A DNA stretch of 64,000 nt from Macrococcoides caseolyticum. GTDB lineage: Bacteria; Bacillota; Bacilli; Staphylococcales; Staphylococcaceae. The notes under the pieces were generated by a model. That model was given only the letters and a program-made list of their open reading frames with translations. It ran no database searches and had not been told where the DNA came from. The stretch spans positions 186,001-250,000 of the forward strand of contig NZ_JAHCPS010000001.1 in the NCBI RefSeq assembly GCF_021366795.1, given 5' to 3'. The translations under genes and the position numbers were made by a program. This document shows positions 44,719 through 53,112 of this stretch, one piece after another (the stretch's first letter is position 1; every line of letters begins with the position of its first letter).

Positions 44719-44750
44719 GACACTTTGCTAGGGTAAAAGTGTCTTTTTTT
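44719..44750 (+). terminator. Expression-platform terminator of the preQ1 riboswitch
   Basis: GACACTTT (44719-44726) pairs with AAAGTGTC (44736-44743), followed by TTTTTTT. The loop GCTAGG (44727-44732) is complementary to aptamer CCTAGC (44687-44692), giving a possible alternative pairing. Confidence 0.88.
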
Positions 44751-44769
44751 ATTGAAATGAGGAATAACT

Positions 44770-45438
44770 ATGAAAAAAATTTTAAACCAAAATAAAGCAT
44801 TGGTTGTCTTTAGTGGTGGGCAGGATAGTACGACGTGTCTTTTCTGGGCATTAAAACGTTATAAAGACGTTGAGGTGGTTACTTTCAATTACGGACAGCG
44901 TCATGCTTTAGAAATTGAAATCGCGAAAACAATTGCTCAAGACTTAGGCGTCAAACATCATATCCTGGATATGTCTTTACTATCTCAACTTTCACCAAAT
45001 GCATTAACGCAAGCAGATATTGAGATTACACACACTGGTGACGTTCCGAATACATTTGTACCTGCACGCAATTTACTATTTATGAGCTTTGCAGCAGCAC
45101 TCGCCTATCAAATCGAAGCAAAACATATCATTACCGGTGTATGTGAAACAGACTTCTCTGGTTACCCAGACTGTCGTGATAATTTTATAAAATCATTAAA
45201 TGTAACGATTAACTTATCAATGGATATGAATTTTGAAATTCACACACCACTGATGTGGCTGGATAAAAAGGAAACCTGGGCATTAGCAGATGCATTAGGA
45301 CGTTTAGATTATATCAGACAAAATACATTAACGTGTTATGAAGGCATTCCTGCAGATGGATGCGGAGAATGTCCAAGCTGCTTATTACGCAATAAAGGAC
45401 TAAACGATTATTTAAATGAAAAGGAAGTTTTATCATGA
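44770..45438 (+). CDS. queC: 7-cyano-7-deazaguanine synthase
   Basis: Converts 7-carboxy-7-deazaguanine to preQ0 using ATP and ammonia. The PP-loop is [10 protein letters not shown] (residues about 14-23). A zinc site near the C-terminus reads [14 protein letters not shown], with a further Cys in TCYEG. At 222 residues it has family length. It is the first gene after the preQ1-I riboswitch. The last codons overlap queD by 4 nt (ATGA), so the three genes are translationally coupled. Confidence 0.96.
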   Translation: MKKILNQNKALVVFSGGQDSTTCLFWALKRYKDVEVVTFNYGQRHALEIEIAKTIAQDLGVKHHILDMSLLSQLSPNALTQADIEITHTGDVPNTFVPARNLLFMSFAAALAYQIEAKHIITGVCETDFSGYPDCRDNFIKSLNVTINLSMDMNFEIHTPLMWLDKKETWALADALGRLDYIRQNTLTCYEGIPADGCGECPSCLLRNKGLNDYLNEKEVLS

Positions 45439-45848
45439 TCCAACAAATCTACCCGCAAGTAGCGCACAACTATGCTTTTGAACTGAATAAAGATATGAAT
45501 TTTGCGGCAGCACACTACATTCCAGACGCACGTGCTGGGGTGTGTAGTCGTACGCACGGTCACTCGTATTTTGTCAATGTGACAATCGCCGGCAATGATT
45601 TAGACGATATGGGATTTTTAGTGAACTTTAGAGATATTAAATCAATTATTAACGATACGTTTGATCATACATTGATTAATGATTTACCGGAACTTAAAGA
45701 TAAAATGCCGTCGACTGAACTGGTTGCTAAAACAATCTTTGATATGATTGAAAATCATTTACAAACACTGCCCCATCAACCGAAATGCTTACAAATCTTC
45801 TTAAGAGAAACACCAACGAGCTATGTTGTGTATCGAGGTGTGCGATGA
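45435..45848 (+). CDS. queD: 6-carboxy-5,6,7,8-tetrahydropterin synthase
   Basis: Converts dihydroneopterin triphosphate to 6-carboxytetrahydropterin, the first queuosine-specific step after GTP cyclohydrolase. The zinc ligands are His in FAAAHYI and the pair in THGHSY. The catalytic Cys is in GVCSRTHGH, and FDHTLIND supplies Asp and His. Length is 137 residues. It is flanked by 4-nt overlaps with queC and queE. Confidence 0.95.
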   Translation: MIQQIYPQVAHNYAFELNKDMNFAAAHYIPDARAGVCSRTHGHSYFVNVTIAGNDLDDMGFLVNFRDIKSIINDTFDHTLINDLPELKDKMPSTELVAKTIFDMIENHLQTLPHQPKCLQIFLRETPTSYVVYRGVR

Positions 45849-46555
45849 AAATACCAGTATTAGAAATATTCGGACCGACCATTCAAGGTGAAGGTGCAGT
45901 TATCGGAAGAAAAACGATGTTTGTCAGAACAGCGGGCTGTGACTTTAAATGTGACTGGTGTGACTCGAAATTCACATGGGACGGTAGTGCGAAAGATGAT
46001 ATAGAAATGTTAACTGCTGATATCATTTATGAACGCCTTCAAAGTTTAGCACCTGATAACTTCAATCATGTTACGATTTCAGGTGGTAATCCGGCACTTA
46101 TTAAAAATATTGCAGCGCTTGTTGAATTGTTACACTCAAAAAATATTGAAGTCGCACTTGAAACGCAAGGCAGTAAATTCCAACAATGGATGACACAAAT
46201 AGATCAGTTAACGATAAGCCCGAAACCACCAAGTTCAAAGATGCAGCAAGATATTAGCCAGCTTGATTTTGTAATTAATCAGCTTGATTATCACAAATTA
46301 TCCCTCAAAGTTGTTATCTTTAATGAAGAAGATTATCAATTTGCGCAAATGATTCATCATCGTTATCCGAACATTAAATTTTATCTGCAAGTTGGCAATC
46401 CATATTTAGATGAAAGTGTCGATGGCCATACTGAAAAGTTACTAACGCGATATGAATCTTTGATTAATCAAGTCATGTTGGATCACACAATGAATGATGT
46501 GTATGTTTTACCTCAACTTCACACACTTATATGGAGCAATAAAAAAGGCGTTTAA
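45845..46555 (+). CDS. queE: 7-carboxy-7-deazaguanine synthase (radical SAM)
   Basis: A radical SAM enzyme that rearranges 6-carboxytetrahydropterin into 7-carboxy-7-deazaguanine. The [4Fe-4S] motif is CDFKCDWC, the standard CxxxCxxC spacing, near residue 33. GPTIQGEGAVIGRKTMFVR precedes it, and SGGNPAL is the glycine-rich SAM-binding strand. The frame is open 20 codons upstream, but the ATG at 45845 overlaps the queD stop (ATGA) and follows GAGGTG, giving 236 residues. Confidence 0.95.
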   Translation: MKIPVLEIFGPTIQGEGAVIGRKTMFVRTAGCDFKCDWCDSKFTWDGSAKDDIEMLTADIIYERLQSLAPDNFNHVTISGGNPALIKNIAALVELLHSKNIEVALETQGSKFQQWMTQIDQLTISPKPPSSKMQQDISQLDFVINQLDYHKLSLKVVIFNEEDYQFAQMIHHRYPNIKFYLQVGNPYLDESVDGHTEKLLTRYESLINQVMLDHTMNDVYVLPQLHTLIWSNKKGV

Positions 46556-46574
46556 TCTATGCATTAAACGCCTT
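46545..46574 (+). terminator. Terminator of queCDE
   Basis: AAGGCGTTTAAT pairs perfectly with ATTAAACGCCTT around loop CTATGC; the queE stop is in the stem. The T-run is poor (CTCTTGTT). Confidence 0.65.
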
Positions 46575-46618
46575 CTCTTGTTATAATCTTTTTATGTGAA
46601 GAAAAAGGAGGTTACACC

Positions 46619-47221
46619 ATGATTTATATCATCGTTATCAATTTACTACTAACGTTCGTTATTTTTCTTAGCTATTATAAGAAAGAATTAAAAGCCTCTT
46701 ATATCTCACTGATAGTTAATAACTTAGTCATTACATATATTAATTATCCTCTCATTGGTGTAGGGAACTTCATCTCTAAAACACTTGTTTTATTTGTTAC
46801 TGTGACAAGTGTCATTCATATTTATTTACGATATTATCACTATGAACATTATCAAATCTATATTCCAAATCAATTGATTCACTTATTATTTGGTCTTGCA
46901 TCATCTGTTTGTATCCCATTTATCTTTTTAACATCGGACCAATCACTTTATCAATCCAGTGCCTATTTAAGTGTATCTATTTTTATATTAGGTGTGATTT
47001 TATATCAGCTCTCAGAAGTTGATCGACCTGTTCGATGGTTTCAAATCGATTCAATTAATACATATCGCTATATTAAACAACCAAAACAACTGGGCGAGAT
47101 ATTTTTTGCGATAAGCTTTATACTCCTCACATTGTTATTACCATATAGTTTCGTATATATATTAATTGGAATGACCTATATATATTACGTAAAGAAAAGC
47201 CTCCTTTTTAAAGAAAAATAG
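46619..47221 (+). CDS. Multi-pass membrane protein, unknown function
   Basis: A 200-residue hydrophobic protein with six or seven predicted helices and short loops rich in Tyr, His and Lys (for example RYYHYEHYQIY). GGAGG precedes the ATG. An extended -10 (TG-T-TATAAT at 46579-46587) lies 32 bp upstream. I recognise no transporter or enzyme motif. Its neighbours (queuosine genes, a sigma-B-type stress gene) do not point to a role. Confidence 0.65.
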   Translation: MIYIIVINLLLTFVIFLSYYKKELKASYISLIVNNLVITYINYPLIGVGNFISKTLVLFVTVTSVIHIYLRYYHYEHYQIYIPNQLIHLLFGLASSVCIPFIFLTSDQSLYQSSAYLSVSIFILGVILYQLSEVDRPVRWFQIDSINTYRYIKQPKQLGEIFFAISFILLTLLLPYSFVYILIGMTYIYYVKKSLLFKEK

Positions 47222-47240
47222 TATTAATTTATTTTTATAT

Positions 47241-47265
47241 GTTTATACACGTTACCGTCGGGTAT
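47241..47265 (+). promoter_or_regulatory. Sigma-B promoter of the GlsB/YeaQ gene
   Basis: GTTTAT (47241-47246), 13-bp spacer, GGGTAT (47260-47265). This closely matches the staphylococcal/bacillar sigma-B consensus GTTTAA-N12-15-GGGTAT, about 80 bp before the ATG. Confidence 0.7.
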
Positions 47266-47345
47266 TAACTACTATAAGCAAAAATGCTTAAAGCTAAAGC
47301 TTATTCGTTTTTATTCTAAGCTTAAATTATTAGGAGGTTTATTAT

Positions 47346-47600
47346 ATGGGCTTTATTATTATGTTAATTGTCGGTGGACTTGTAGGATGGGTTGCCGGAA
47401 TGATTATGGGAACTGATATCCCAGGTGGAAAAATTGGTAACATCATTGCAGGTTTAATTGGGGCTTCTATCGGAAGCTGGTTAATCCCTGGATTCGGTCC
47501 TGAATTTGGTGGAGTACACATTATTCCAGCCTTAGTTGGTACTATATTATTAATTGCGGTTGTATCTATCGTTTTACAAATGATGCACAAACGTCGTTAA
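47346..47600 (+). CDS. GlsB/YeaQ/YmgE-family stress membrane protein
   Basis: An 84-residue protein with three glycine-rich membrane helices (GFIIMLIVGGLVGWVAGMIM, IGNIIAGLIGASIGSWLIP and the C-terminal helix). A GTDIPGGKIG loop is characteristic of transglycosylase-associated (PF04226) proteins. The family's biochemical function is unknown, but expression is typically stress-induced, consistent with the sigma-B promoter upstream. AGGAGG precedes the ATG and a strong terminator follows. Confidence 0.9.
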   Translation: MGFIIMLIVGGLVGWVAGMIMGTDIPGGKIGNIIAGLIGASIGSWLIPGFGPEFGGVHIIPALVGTILLIAVVSIVLQMMHKRR

Positions 47601-47601
47601 T

Positions 47602-47627
47602 AAAAAAAGCCCTTAAAGGGCTTTTTT
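47602..47627. terminator. Bidirectional terminator
   Basis: AAAAAAAGCCC-TTAAA-GGGCTTTTTTT between the converging GlsB-type and YwiC-type genes. Confidence 0.85.
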
Positions 47628-47633
47628 TATGCA

Positions 47634-48362
47634 TTAATTTAAGTGTTGTGTGATAAAAATACCTACAAATATTGTGATAAATACCGCATTAGCAATTTCA
47701 GCAATACCAATTTTTATAGGCTTTAACTGTTTACCATAAAAATAAATAGCGCGAAATAAACTCGGTAAGAATGCTATACCAATCAATGGATGGATGACAA
47801 ATGCTAAGATTAATCCTGCGATATGATAAATAAATGAAATATATTTATACGTTATATTCTTCTTCTCTCGTATCATTGTCTTCACATAAAATGTTGTGCC
47901 TACAAAATAAAGAAAGCTAATTAAAAAAATATAAATCATCTTCTGATGAAGCTGCCCTTCACCGATAAAGTAAACAAGTAGTCCTGCGATTGAGAATATT
48001 GTAATCGCACTAAAATCATTGAGCAAATGACGTTCATTACGCTGTGATGCAAAGTATAAATTAATTGCCCCAAATGGCAACATGGCTAAAAAGAAAAACA
48101 GTACACGATAATCGTACAGAATAATTGGCATAAGTAATAGTATTGCAATCGCAAGAAATAATAAACTCCCTTTAACATAACCGATTTGCTTCTTACGTTG
48201 CTTGACAAAAAATAATAAATTATCAATAAAGAAAAAGATCATAAACCAAGCAGCAAAGAATAATAACTGATAAACGTTAAAAGTACTCGCAAACATACCA
48301 AAAAGCACTGGCATAATAATCATAGCCCAAGCACCGTGTTGATTTGGTTTTTTAAATTTCAT
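47634..48362 (-). CDS. YwiC-like membrane protein
   Basis: A 242-residue protein with about eight hydrophobic segments. The N-terminal KKPNQHGAWAMIIMPVLFG is the signature of the YwiC-like family (PF14256), of unknown function and in Bacillus found near nitrate-respiration genes. I use the ATG at 48362, behind GAGGTG at 6 nt, rather than a GTG three codons earlier. No nitrate-respiration gene is seen in this window. Confidence 0.8.
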   Translation of the reverse strand: MKFKKPNQHGAWAMIIMPVLFGMFASTFNVYQLLFFAAWFMIFFFIDNLLFFVKQRKKQIGYVKGSLLFLAIAILLLMPIILYDYRVLFFFLAMLPFGAINLYFASQRNERHLLNDFSAITIFSIAGLLVYFIGEGQLHQKMIYIFLISFLYFVGTTFYVKTMIREKKNITYKYISFIYHIAGLILAFVIHPLIGIAFLPSLFRAIYFYGKQLKPIKIGIAEIANAVFITIFVGIFITQHLN

Positions 48363-48403
48363 TGTCTTCACCTCATCTACTATTGTACTAAAAGATATAA
48401 ATA

Positions 48404-48458
48404 AAATACCTCTTTAAATATCTCAATTTTATGACGGATATTTAAGAGGTATTTTTTT
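48404..48458. terminator. Terminator between the AKR and YwiC-like genes
   Basis: TACCTCTTTAAATATC pairs with GATATTTAAGAGGTA (one bulged T), flanked by TTTTTTT on the plus strand and a weaker T-rich run on the minus strand, where the genes lie. Confidence 0.65.
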
Positions 48459-48481
48459 GATTATAGTTTTGTGGTTATCGT

Positions 48482-49315
48482 TTACATATCACCAATTTTA
48501 ACGACATCAGGATCTCTAAATTGTCTTGTATTTGTGTTTAAACTGTTAATCTCCTGGATATCATCTTGTAACAATTCAAAATCAAATACGTTATAGTTTT
48601 CAGCAATTCTATCTGGATGACTTGATTTCGGAATCACGATTCGTCCACAATCAATGTGCCATCGAATAATAATTTGTGCGACTGTTTTTTGATATTTTTC
48701 AGCGATACTTTTTAATATTTCGTTTTCAAATAATTCGCCGCCACGCATTAATGGACTCCACGCCGTCACTTTAATATCCTGTGCCTCACAATACGCTTGT
48801 AATTCACTTTGGTTGAATACTGGATGATATTCAATTTGATTGACAACAGGTTTTACTTTCGCAACGGATAATAATTTCTCCAGATGATGCTGATTGAAAT
48901 TTGCGACACCAATTGCTTTAACCTTGCCTTCTGCATATATTGCTTCCATCGCTTGATAACTTTCGATAAATAAATCATTGTCCGGACATGGCCAGTGAAT
49001 TAAATATAAATCGATGTAATCTAATCCTAACTTTTCAAGTGAAGTATTAAAAGCTGCTATCGTCTTATCATAACCTTGGTCATCATTCCAGAGCTTTGTT
49101 GTAATAAACAATTCTTCACGTGGAATACCGCTACTATTTAACGCCTTTCCTAACGATACTTCATTGAAATAAAAGTGCGCTGTATCAAATGCACGATACC
49201 CTGCTTTAATTGCTGCGTCAACGACACTTTGCATTTCTTCTTCTGACACTTTGTAAACACCAAGGCCAAGTACTGGCATTTCAACATTGTTGTTTAACGT
49301 TACCGTATTTGACAT
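48482..49315 (-). CDS. Aldo/keto reductase, YtbE-like
   Basis: An NADPH-dependent reductase of 277 residues with a TIM-barrel fold. The catalytic tetrad is visible: Asp in AFDTAHFYFNE, Tyr in the same segment, Lys in FITTKLW and His in LIHWPCP. The NADP site IPKSSHPDRIAEN is near the C-terminus. The physiological substrate is not predictable; relatives reduce methylglyoxal and other aldehydes. AAGGAG precedes the ATG. A second, more distant aldo/keto reductase lies at 57852. Confidence 0.9.
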   Translation of the reverse strand: MSNTVTLNNNVEMPVLGLGVYKVSEEEMQSVVDAAIKAGYRAFDTAHFYFNEVSLGKALNSSGIPREELFITTKLWNDDQGYDKTIAAFNTSLEKLGLDYIDLYLIHWPCPDNDLFIESYQAMEAIYAEGKVKAIGVANFNQHHLEKLLSVAKVKPVVNQIEYHPVFNQSELQAYCEAQDIKVTAWSPLMRGGELFENEILKSIAEKYQKTVAQIIIRWHIDCGRIVIPKSSHPDRIAENYNVFDFELLQDDIQEINSLNTNTRQFRDPDVVKIGDM

Positions 49316-49444
49316 TTATCTCACTCCTTTACGTAAAGTGTACGTCTAATAAATAATTAATTCAAAAGTTATGCAGTAATTAAAAGCGAATTCTTTAACA
49401 GTTCTGTATAATATAATTGACATCATAAATTGGAGGATATAAAT

Positions 49445-50230
49445 ATGAACAACCATGAGATTGATTACAAGATTTATGGCGATGATATGCAATATGTTGA
49501 AATTGAGTTAGATCCGAATGAAACGGTTATTTCAGAGGCAGGATCAATGATGATGATTAATCCAACTATAGAAATGCAGACGATTTTCGGAGACGGTTCA
49601 TCATCAGGTGGCTCAGGTTTTATGGACAAGTTATTTGCTGCTGGTAAGCGCACATTAACAGGTGAAAGTTTGTTTATGACAACGTTTACTAACCGTGGAC
49701 ATGGTAAACAACACGTCTACTTTGCTGCACCATACCCAGGTAAGATTATTCCAATTGATTTATCTGAAGTTGGTGGAGAATTTATCTGTCAGAAAGATGC
49801 ATTCTTAGCAGCAGCACAAGGTGTAAGTGTCGGTATAGCATTCCAAAAACGACTTGGTGCAGGATTCTTCGGTGGAGAAGGCTTTATTATGCAACGTTTA
49901 CAAGGTGATGGTATGGCTTTCATTCATGCGGGTGGTGCAATTATGCGCAGACAACTTGCACCTGGAGAAGTATTACTCGTTGATACAGGATGTTTAGTAG
50001 GAATGACGCCTAATGTTGATTATGATATTCAAACCGTATCTGGATTAAAGACAAAATTGTTTGGTGGCGAAGGTATCTTCTTAGCACGTCTTCAAGGACC
50101 AGGCACAGTATACATTCAATCATTACCATTCTCAAGATTTGCTTCACGCATCTTTGCTGCAGCACCTGTAACAGGTAAGCAGACAGGTGAAAGTGGTATC
50201 GGTGGATTATTTGATATGTTTAGTGATTAG
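49445..50230 (+). CDS. AIM24/TIGR00266-family protein
   Basis: A 261-residue beta-rich soluble protein with the family's repeated motif: VISEAGSMMMINP near the start, GFFGGEGFIMQRLQGDG in the middle and LFGGEGIFLARLQGPG later. The function of the bacterial family is unknown; the yeast member Aim24 is mitochondrial. The ATG at 49445 has GGAGG 8 nt upstream. Overlapping TATAAT hexamers at 49407-49417 probably form its -10. The gene is converging with the RluF-type gene. Confidence 0.88.
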   Translation: MNNHEIDYKIYGDDMQYVEIELDPNETVISEAGSMMMINPTIEMQTIFGDGSSSGGSGFMDKLFAAGKRTLTGESLFMTTFTNRGHGKQHVYFAAPYPGKIIPIDLSEVGGEFICQKDAFLAAAQGVSVGIAFQKRLGAGFFGGEGFIMQRLQGDGMAFIHAGGAIMRRQLAPGEVLLVDTGCLVGMTPNVDYDIQTVSGLKTKLFGGEGIFLARLQGPGTVYIQSLPFSRFASRIFAAAPVTGKQTGESGIGGLFDMFSD

Positions 50231-50278
50231 GATAGATAGAATGCTTTTTTATGGTGATGTGAATTTAAAGAAAAAAAT

Positions 50279-50372
50279 GAGCGAGCGATAAAGTTGGTAT
50301 GTCGCTAGCTTGAACTATATTTGACACAGTTAATTGAACGAGCTAGCGATATCCACACTTTGTCGCTAGCTC
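50279..50372. repeat. Tandem GCTAGC hairpins between converging genes
   Basis: Two imperfect tandem units are present. The first has GAGCGAGCGA (50279-50288) facing TCGCTAGCT (50302-50310). The second has GAGCTAGCGA (50340-50349) and TCGCTAGCTC (50363-50372), a perfect 10-bp stem. The right arm of unit 1 can also pair with the left arm of unit 2. There is no clear T-run. Confidence 0.6.
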
Positions 50373-50390
50373 ATGCTATCCTCTATCATT

Positions 50391-51098
50391 CTATCGTTTT
50401 GGCGTATACCCTAACATATCGAACAATTCACTTTTCTCCTCCTCTGTTAAGTCTTTCCACTCACCTAGCTTTAAATCATCTACGAGTATATTCATTACAC
50501 GTAATCGACGTAACTGTTTCACTTCGTAACCAAGCGCTTCACACATGCGACGGATTTGTCTGTTCAAGCCTTGCGTCAATATAATCTTAAATGTCTTCGT
50601 ATTGACTTTTGTGACAACAGCAGGCAAAGTCACTGTATCTAATATTTCCACACCTTCAGACATCTGCTTAATAAAATCATCTGTAATCGGTTTATCTACA
50701 GTAACGATATATTCTTTCTCATGCTTACCTTCTTTACGCAAGATCTCATTAACGATATCTCCGTCATTTGTCAGCAATATCAACCCTTCACTATCTTTAT
50801 CTAAACGTCCGATATGAAAAATGCGTTCTTTATGGCCAACAAAATCAACGATATTTCCTTTAATGTGACGTTCGGTTGTAGAAGTTATACCGCGTGGCTT
50901 ATTCAGCTTTAAATAAACGTAACCTTTTTCTAACTTAATTTCTTTATTATCAACTGTGACGACATCATCGTCACCTACTTTACTTCCCACTTCAGCAAAC
51001 GCACCATTAATCTTAACACGACCTGCTTCTATCCATTTATCCGCACCACGTCTTGAACAAATACCTGCTTCAGATAAATATTTATTAATTCTCATCAT
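50391..51098 (-). CDS. RluF-type rRNA pseudouridine synthase
   Basis: A RsuA-family pseudouridine synthase of 235 residues. The N-terminal S4 RNA-binding domain is MRINKYLSEAGICSRRGADKWIEAGRVKING. The catalytic Asp is in HIGRLDKDSEGLILLTNDG. The C-terminal QGLNRQIRRMCEALGYEV fits the RluF subgroup, which modifies 23S rRNA near position 2604 in E. coli. The exact target here is inferred. GGAGG precedes the ATG pair at 51098. Confidence 0.85.
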   Translation of the reverse strand: MMRINKYLSEAGICSRRGADKWIEAGRVKINGAFAEVGSKVGDDDVVTVDNKEIKLEKGYVYLKLNKPRGITSTTERHIKGNIVDFVGHKERIFHIGRLDKDSEGLILLTNDGDIVNEILRKEGKHEKEYIVTVDKPITDDFIKQMSEGVEILDTVTLPAVVTKVNTKTFKIILTQGLNRQIRRMCEALGYEVKQLRRLRVMNILVDDLKLGEWKDLTEEEKSELFDMLGYTPKR

Positions 51099-51141
51099 AT
51101 AAAAACCTCCAAAAAAAGAAAGAGCATTTCAGCTCTTTAAT

Positions 51142-51441
51142 TTAATAATATTTAGAACGTACAAAATAGTGATCATAAATAAAAGTACCAAATGGAATAA
51201 AAGCAACGAGTAATCCAATGGTCGGCCACATTAATTTCCATTTTACTTTTATCGTCATTAGAATCAGTGTTATCACATAAATAGTAAATAAAAAACCATG
51301 AATAGAACCAACGACAGTAACCACTTCTGGTTTACCTGCCATATATTTTAAAGGCATAGCTATGCCCATCAATAACAAAAGTGAACCACCTTCTAAAAAA
51401 CCAAAAAATCGAAAAACACTCTTTAACGTCTGATTATTCAT
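51142..51441 (-). CDS. DUF3817-family small membrane protein
   Basis: A 99-residue protein with three hydrophobic helices. The family pattern is visible: FRFFGFLEGGSLLLLMGIAMPLKY, then GSIHGFLFTIYVITL and a final IGLLVAFIPFGTFIYD. The frame is open far upstream inside the CNNM gene, but the ATG at 51441, which overlaps the mpfA stop by 8 nt, follows GAGGATG and fits the family. The overlap makes it translationally coupled to the CNNM/CBS protein. Function unknown. Confidence 0.82.
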   Translation of the reverse strand: MNNQTLKSVFRFFGFLEGGSLLLLMGIAMPLKYMAGKPEVVTVVGSIHGFLFTIYVITLILMTIKVKWKLMWPTIGLLVAFIPFGTFIYDHYFVRSKYY

Positions 51442-52777
51442 GATTATCATCCTCATCATCCAATGCACTACGTGATGCATTAAACTCTCTATGCAGTGCG
51501 ACAGATTTAATCTGATGGTTCTCAGCATCGAGTACGACCCATTTATCATACTTTGTATCCACGTAATCATCTTTATCGATATCAGGATTTTGTGCCTGCA
51601 TCCAACCACCAATGGTATCGATATCTTCAGCATCTTCAAACACAATACCAAACGTCTCTTCTAAATCATCTAATAGAACACGACCATTAATTTGGTATGT
51701 ATTCTCACCGGTCTTAATAATATCATTCACTTCATCATCATCGAATTCATCACGAATCTCACCAACGATTTCTTCTAAAATATCTTCCATCGTTAATATA
51801 CCCGCCGTACCACCATACTCATCAATAACAAGTGCGATATGTACACGTTCACGTTGCATTTTAATCAGAGCATCACTAATACGCGTCACTTCATGGATTA
51901 AAGGTAAATCATGAATATGGTCTTTTATACGTACAGGGTCTCCAGAAGCATATTTCGTTAAAAATTCTTTCACGTTGATAAAACCAATAATGTGGTCTTT
52001 ATCACCATCTTCAGAAATTGGATAACGTGTAAATTGATGTTCATTAATGACTTCTAATAATTCATCGATATTAAACGGTTGCGTAAGCGTAATCATTTGT
52101 GTACGCGGAACCATAATATCTTTAGCTAAGCGCTCATCAAAACTAAATATATTTTGCATATACGCAAGTTCAGTATGATTGATTTCTCCACTTTGATAAC
52201 TTTGCGTCATAATTATCTTTAACTCTTCTTCACTCATTGCCTGATCATGATCAGCAGGCTGAACACCAAAGATGCGTAAGATTAAACGCGCAGTTCCATT
52301 CATTGACCAAATAAGTGGCTTCATAATAAAACCAAAGAAATACAATGGACGCGCAAATGCTAATGTCATTTTCTCAGCATATTGAATCGCTAAAGTTTTC
52401 GGTGCTAGCTCTCCGATAACAACATGGATAAACGTTACGATAAAGAATGTTAATCCAACAGTTAATGGTTTGCTCAAATCAGTAGGGACATGCATAAGTT
52501 CTAATACTGGATGAATGACTTTCTCAAAAGTAGATTCTCCGATCCACCCTAATCCTAAAGCTGTTACTGTAATCCCCAGCTGACATGCTGACAAGTAATA
52601 ATCTAAGTGACTTATCATATGATGCACAATTTTAGCGTTGCCATTACCCTCACTTACAAGTTGGTCAATTCTTGATGTTCTTACCTTTACTAAACTAAAC
52701 TCTGATCCTACGAACAATGCAGTTAACATAATTAAAAATGCAAATAATAATAAATTTGATATGGTTTGTATGTCCAA
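51434..52777 (-). CDS. mpfA: CNNM/CBS transport protein, MpfA-like
   Basis: A 447-residue membrane protein of the CNNM/CorC family, related to S. aureus MpfA, which protects against excess magnesium. The DUF21 domain (about 1-190) has three or four helices with [19 protein letters not shown] and [17 protein letters not shown] pair follows ([38 protein letters not shown]), then a CorC_HlyC domain (about 360-430). The start is TTG at 52777, with AGGGA about 5 nt upstream in a hairpin. A 150-nt structured leader precedes it. Confidence 0.88.
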   Translation of the reverse strand: MDIQTISNLLLFAFLIMLTALFVGSEFSLVKVRTSRIDQLVSEGNGNAKIVHHMISHLDYYLSACQLGITVTALGLGWIGESTFEKVIHPVLELMHVPTDLSKPLTVGLTFFIVTFIHVVIGELAPKTLAIQYAEKMTLAFARPLYFFGFIMKPLIWSMNGTARLILRIFGVQPADHDQAMSEEELKIIMTQSYQSGEINHTELAYMQNIFSFDERLAKDIMVPRTQMITLTQPFNIDELLEVINEHQFTRYPISEDGDKDHIIGFINVKEFLTKYASGDPVRIKDHIHDLPLIHEVTRISDALIKMQRERVHIALVIDEYGGTAGILTMEDILEEIVGEIRDEFDDDEVNDIIKTGENTYQINGRVLLDDLEETFGIVFEDAEDIDTIGGWMQAQNPDIDKDDYVDTKYDKWVVLDAENHQIKSVALHREFNASRSALDDEDDNHE

Positions 52778-52927
52778 TTAATTCCCTAATACTAGGGATT
52801 CACCTCCGGAATATTTTTGGTGACTACGTAAGTCACTTTTGAATTTTGACGCAGTTACATAATTAAAACAATTTACTTTTGTACAATTTATGACCTTCCC
52901 AACAGTAGTCACCTCCTCGGTAGATTA
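52778..52927 (-). ncRNA. Structured mpfA leader with competing stems
   Basis: Minus-strand GGTGACTAC (52913-52905) can pair with GTAGTCACC (52827-52819) over 9 bp. The latter can instead fold locally as GTGACT/AGTCAC (52820-52836 region). GGAGGTGA occurs twice. A weak -10 (TAAAAT, 52939-52934) would start the RNA near 52927. The rest of the gap 52928-53112 is AT-rich with a terminator, and I see no gene in it. Confidence 0.45.
52783..52798 (-). promoter_or_regulatory. Hairpin masking the mpfA Shine-Dalgarno sequence
   Basis: TCCCTA-GTAT-TAGGGA. The 3' arm contains the AGGGA that would be the Shine-Dalgarno sequence for the TTG start at 52777. Confidence 0.55.
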
Positions 52928-53061
52928 ATAAATATTTTATCATAAATTTTCGTTTATTAATATTACAGTGTTTTTAATTTTTTTTATAGTTTAAAGTTCA
53001 TAGAAACAATTCTTAAGCATTCCATTACCCAAAAACAATAGCCTACACTCATTTACTAAAA

Positions 53062-53106
53062 GAAAAACCTTTAAAAACGTGTATCCTCTACATGTCTTTA
53101 AAGGTT
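53062..53106 (-). terminator. Terminator of the alpha/beta hydrolase gene
   Basis: AACCTTTAAA (53066-53075) pairs with TTTAAAGGTT (53097-53106), with inner ACGTG/CATGT; on the minus strand it is followed by TTTTTCTTTT. Confidence 0.75.
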
Positions 53107-53112
53107 ATATGC

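Noticed and set aside
50321-50817. Plus-strand ORFs opposite the RluF-type gene
   Set aside because: Shadows of a well-supported pseudouridine synthase on the minus strand; no ribosome-binding site.
51451-51651. Longer form of the DUF3817 protein running inside mpfA
   Set aside because: The added 70 codons are another frame of the CorC domain and carry no family similarity.
52779-52912. 44-codon small ORF upstream of mpfA as a leader-peptide gene
   Set aside because: The GTG start has GAGGAG directly adjacent with no spacing, the peptide has no recognisable features, and the same bases are better explained as RNA structure. Kept only as part of the leader finding.
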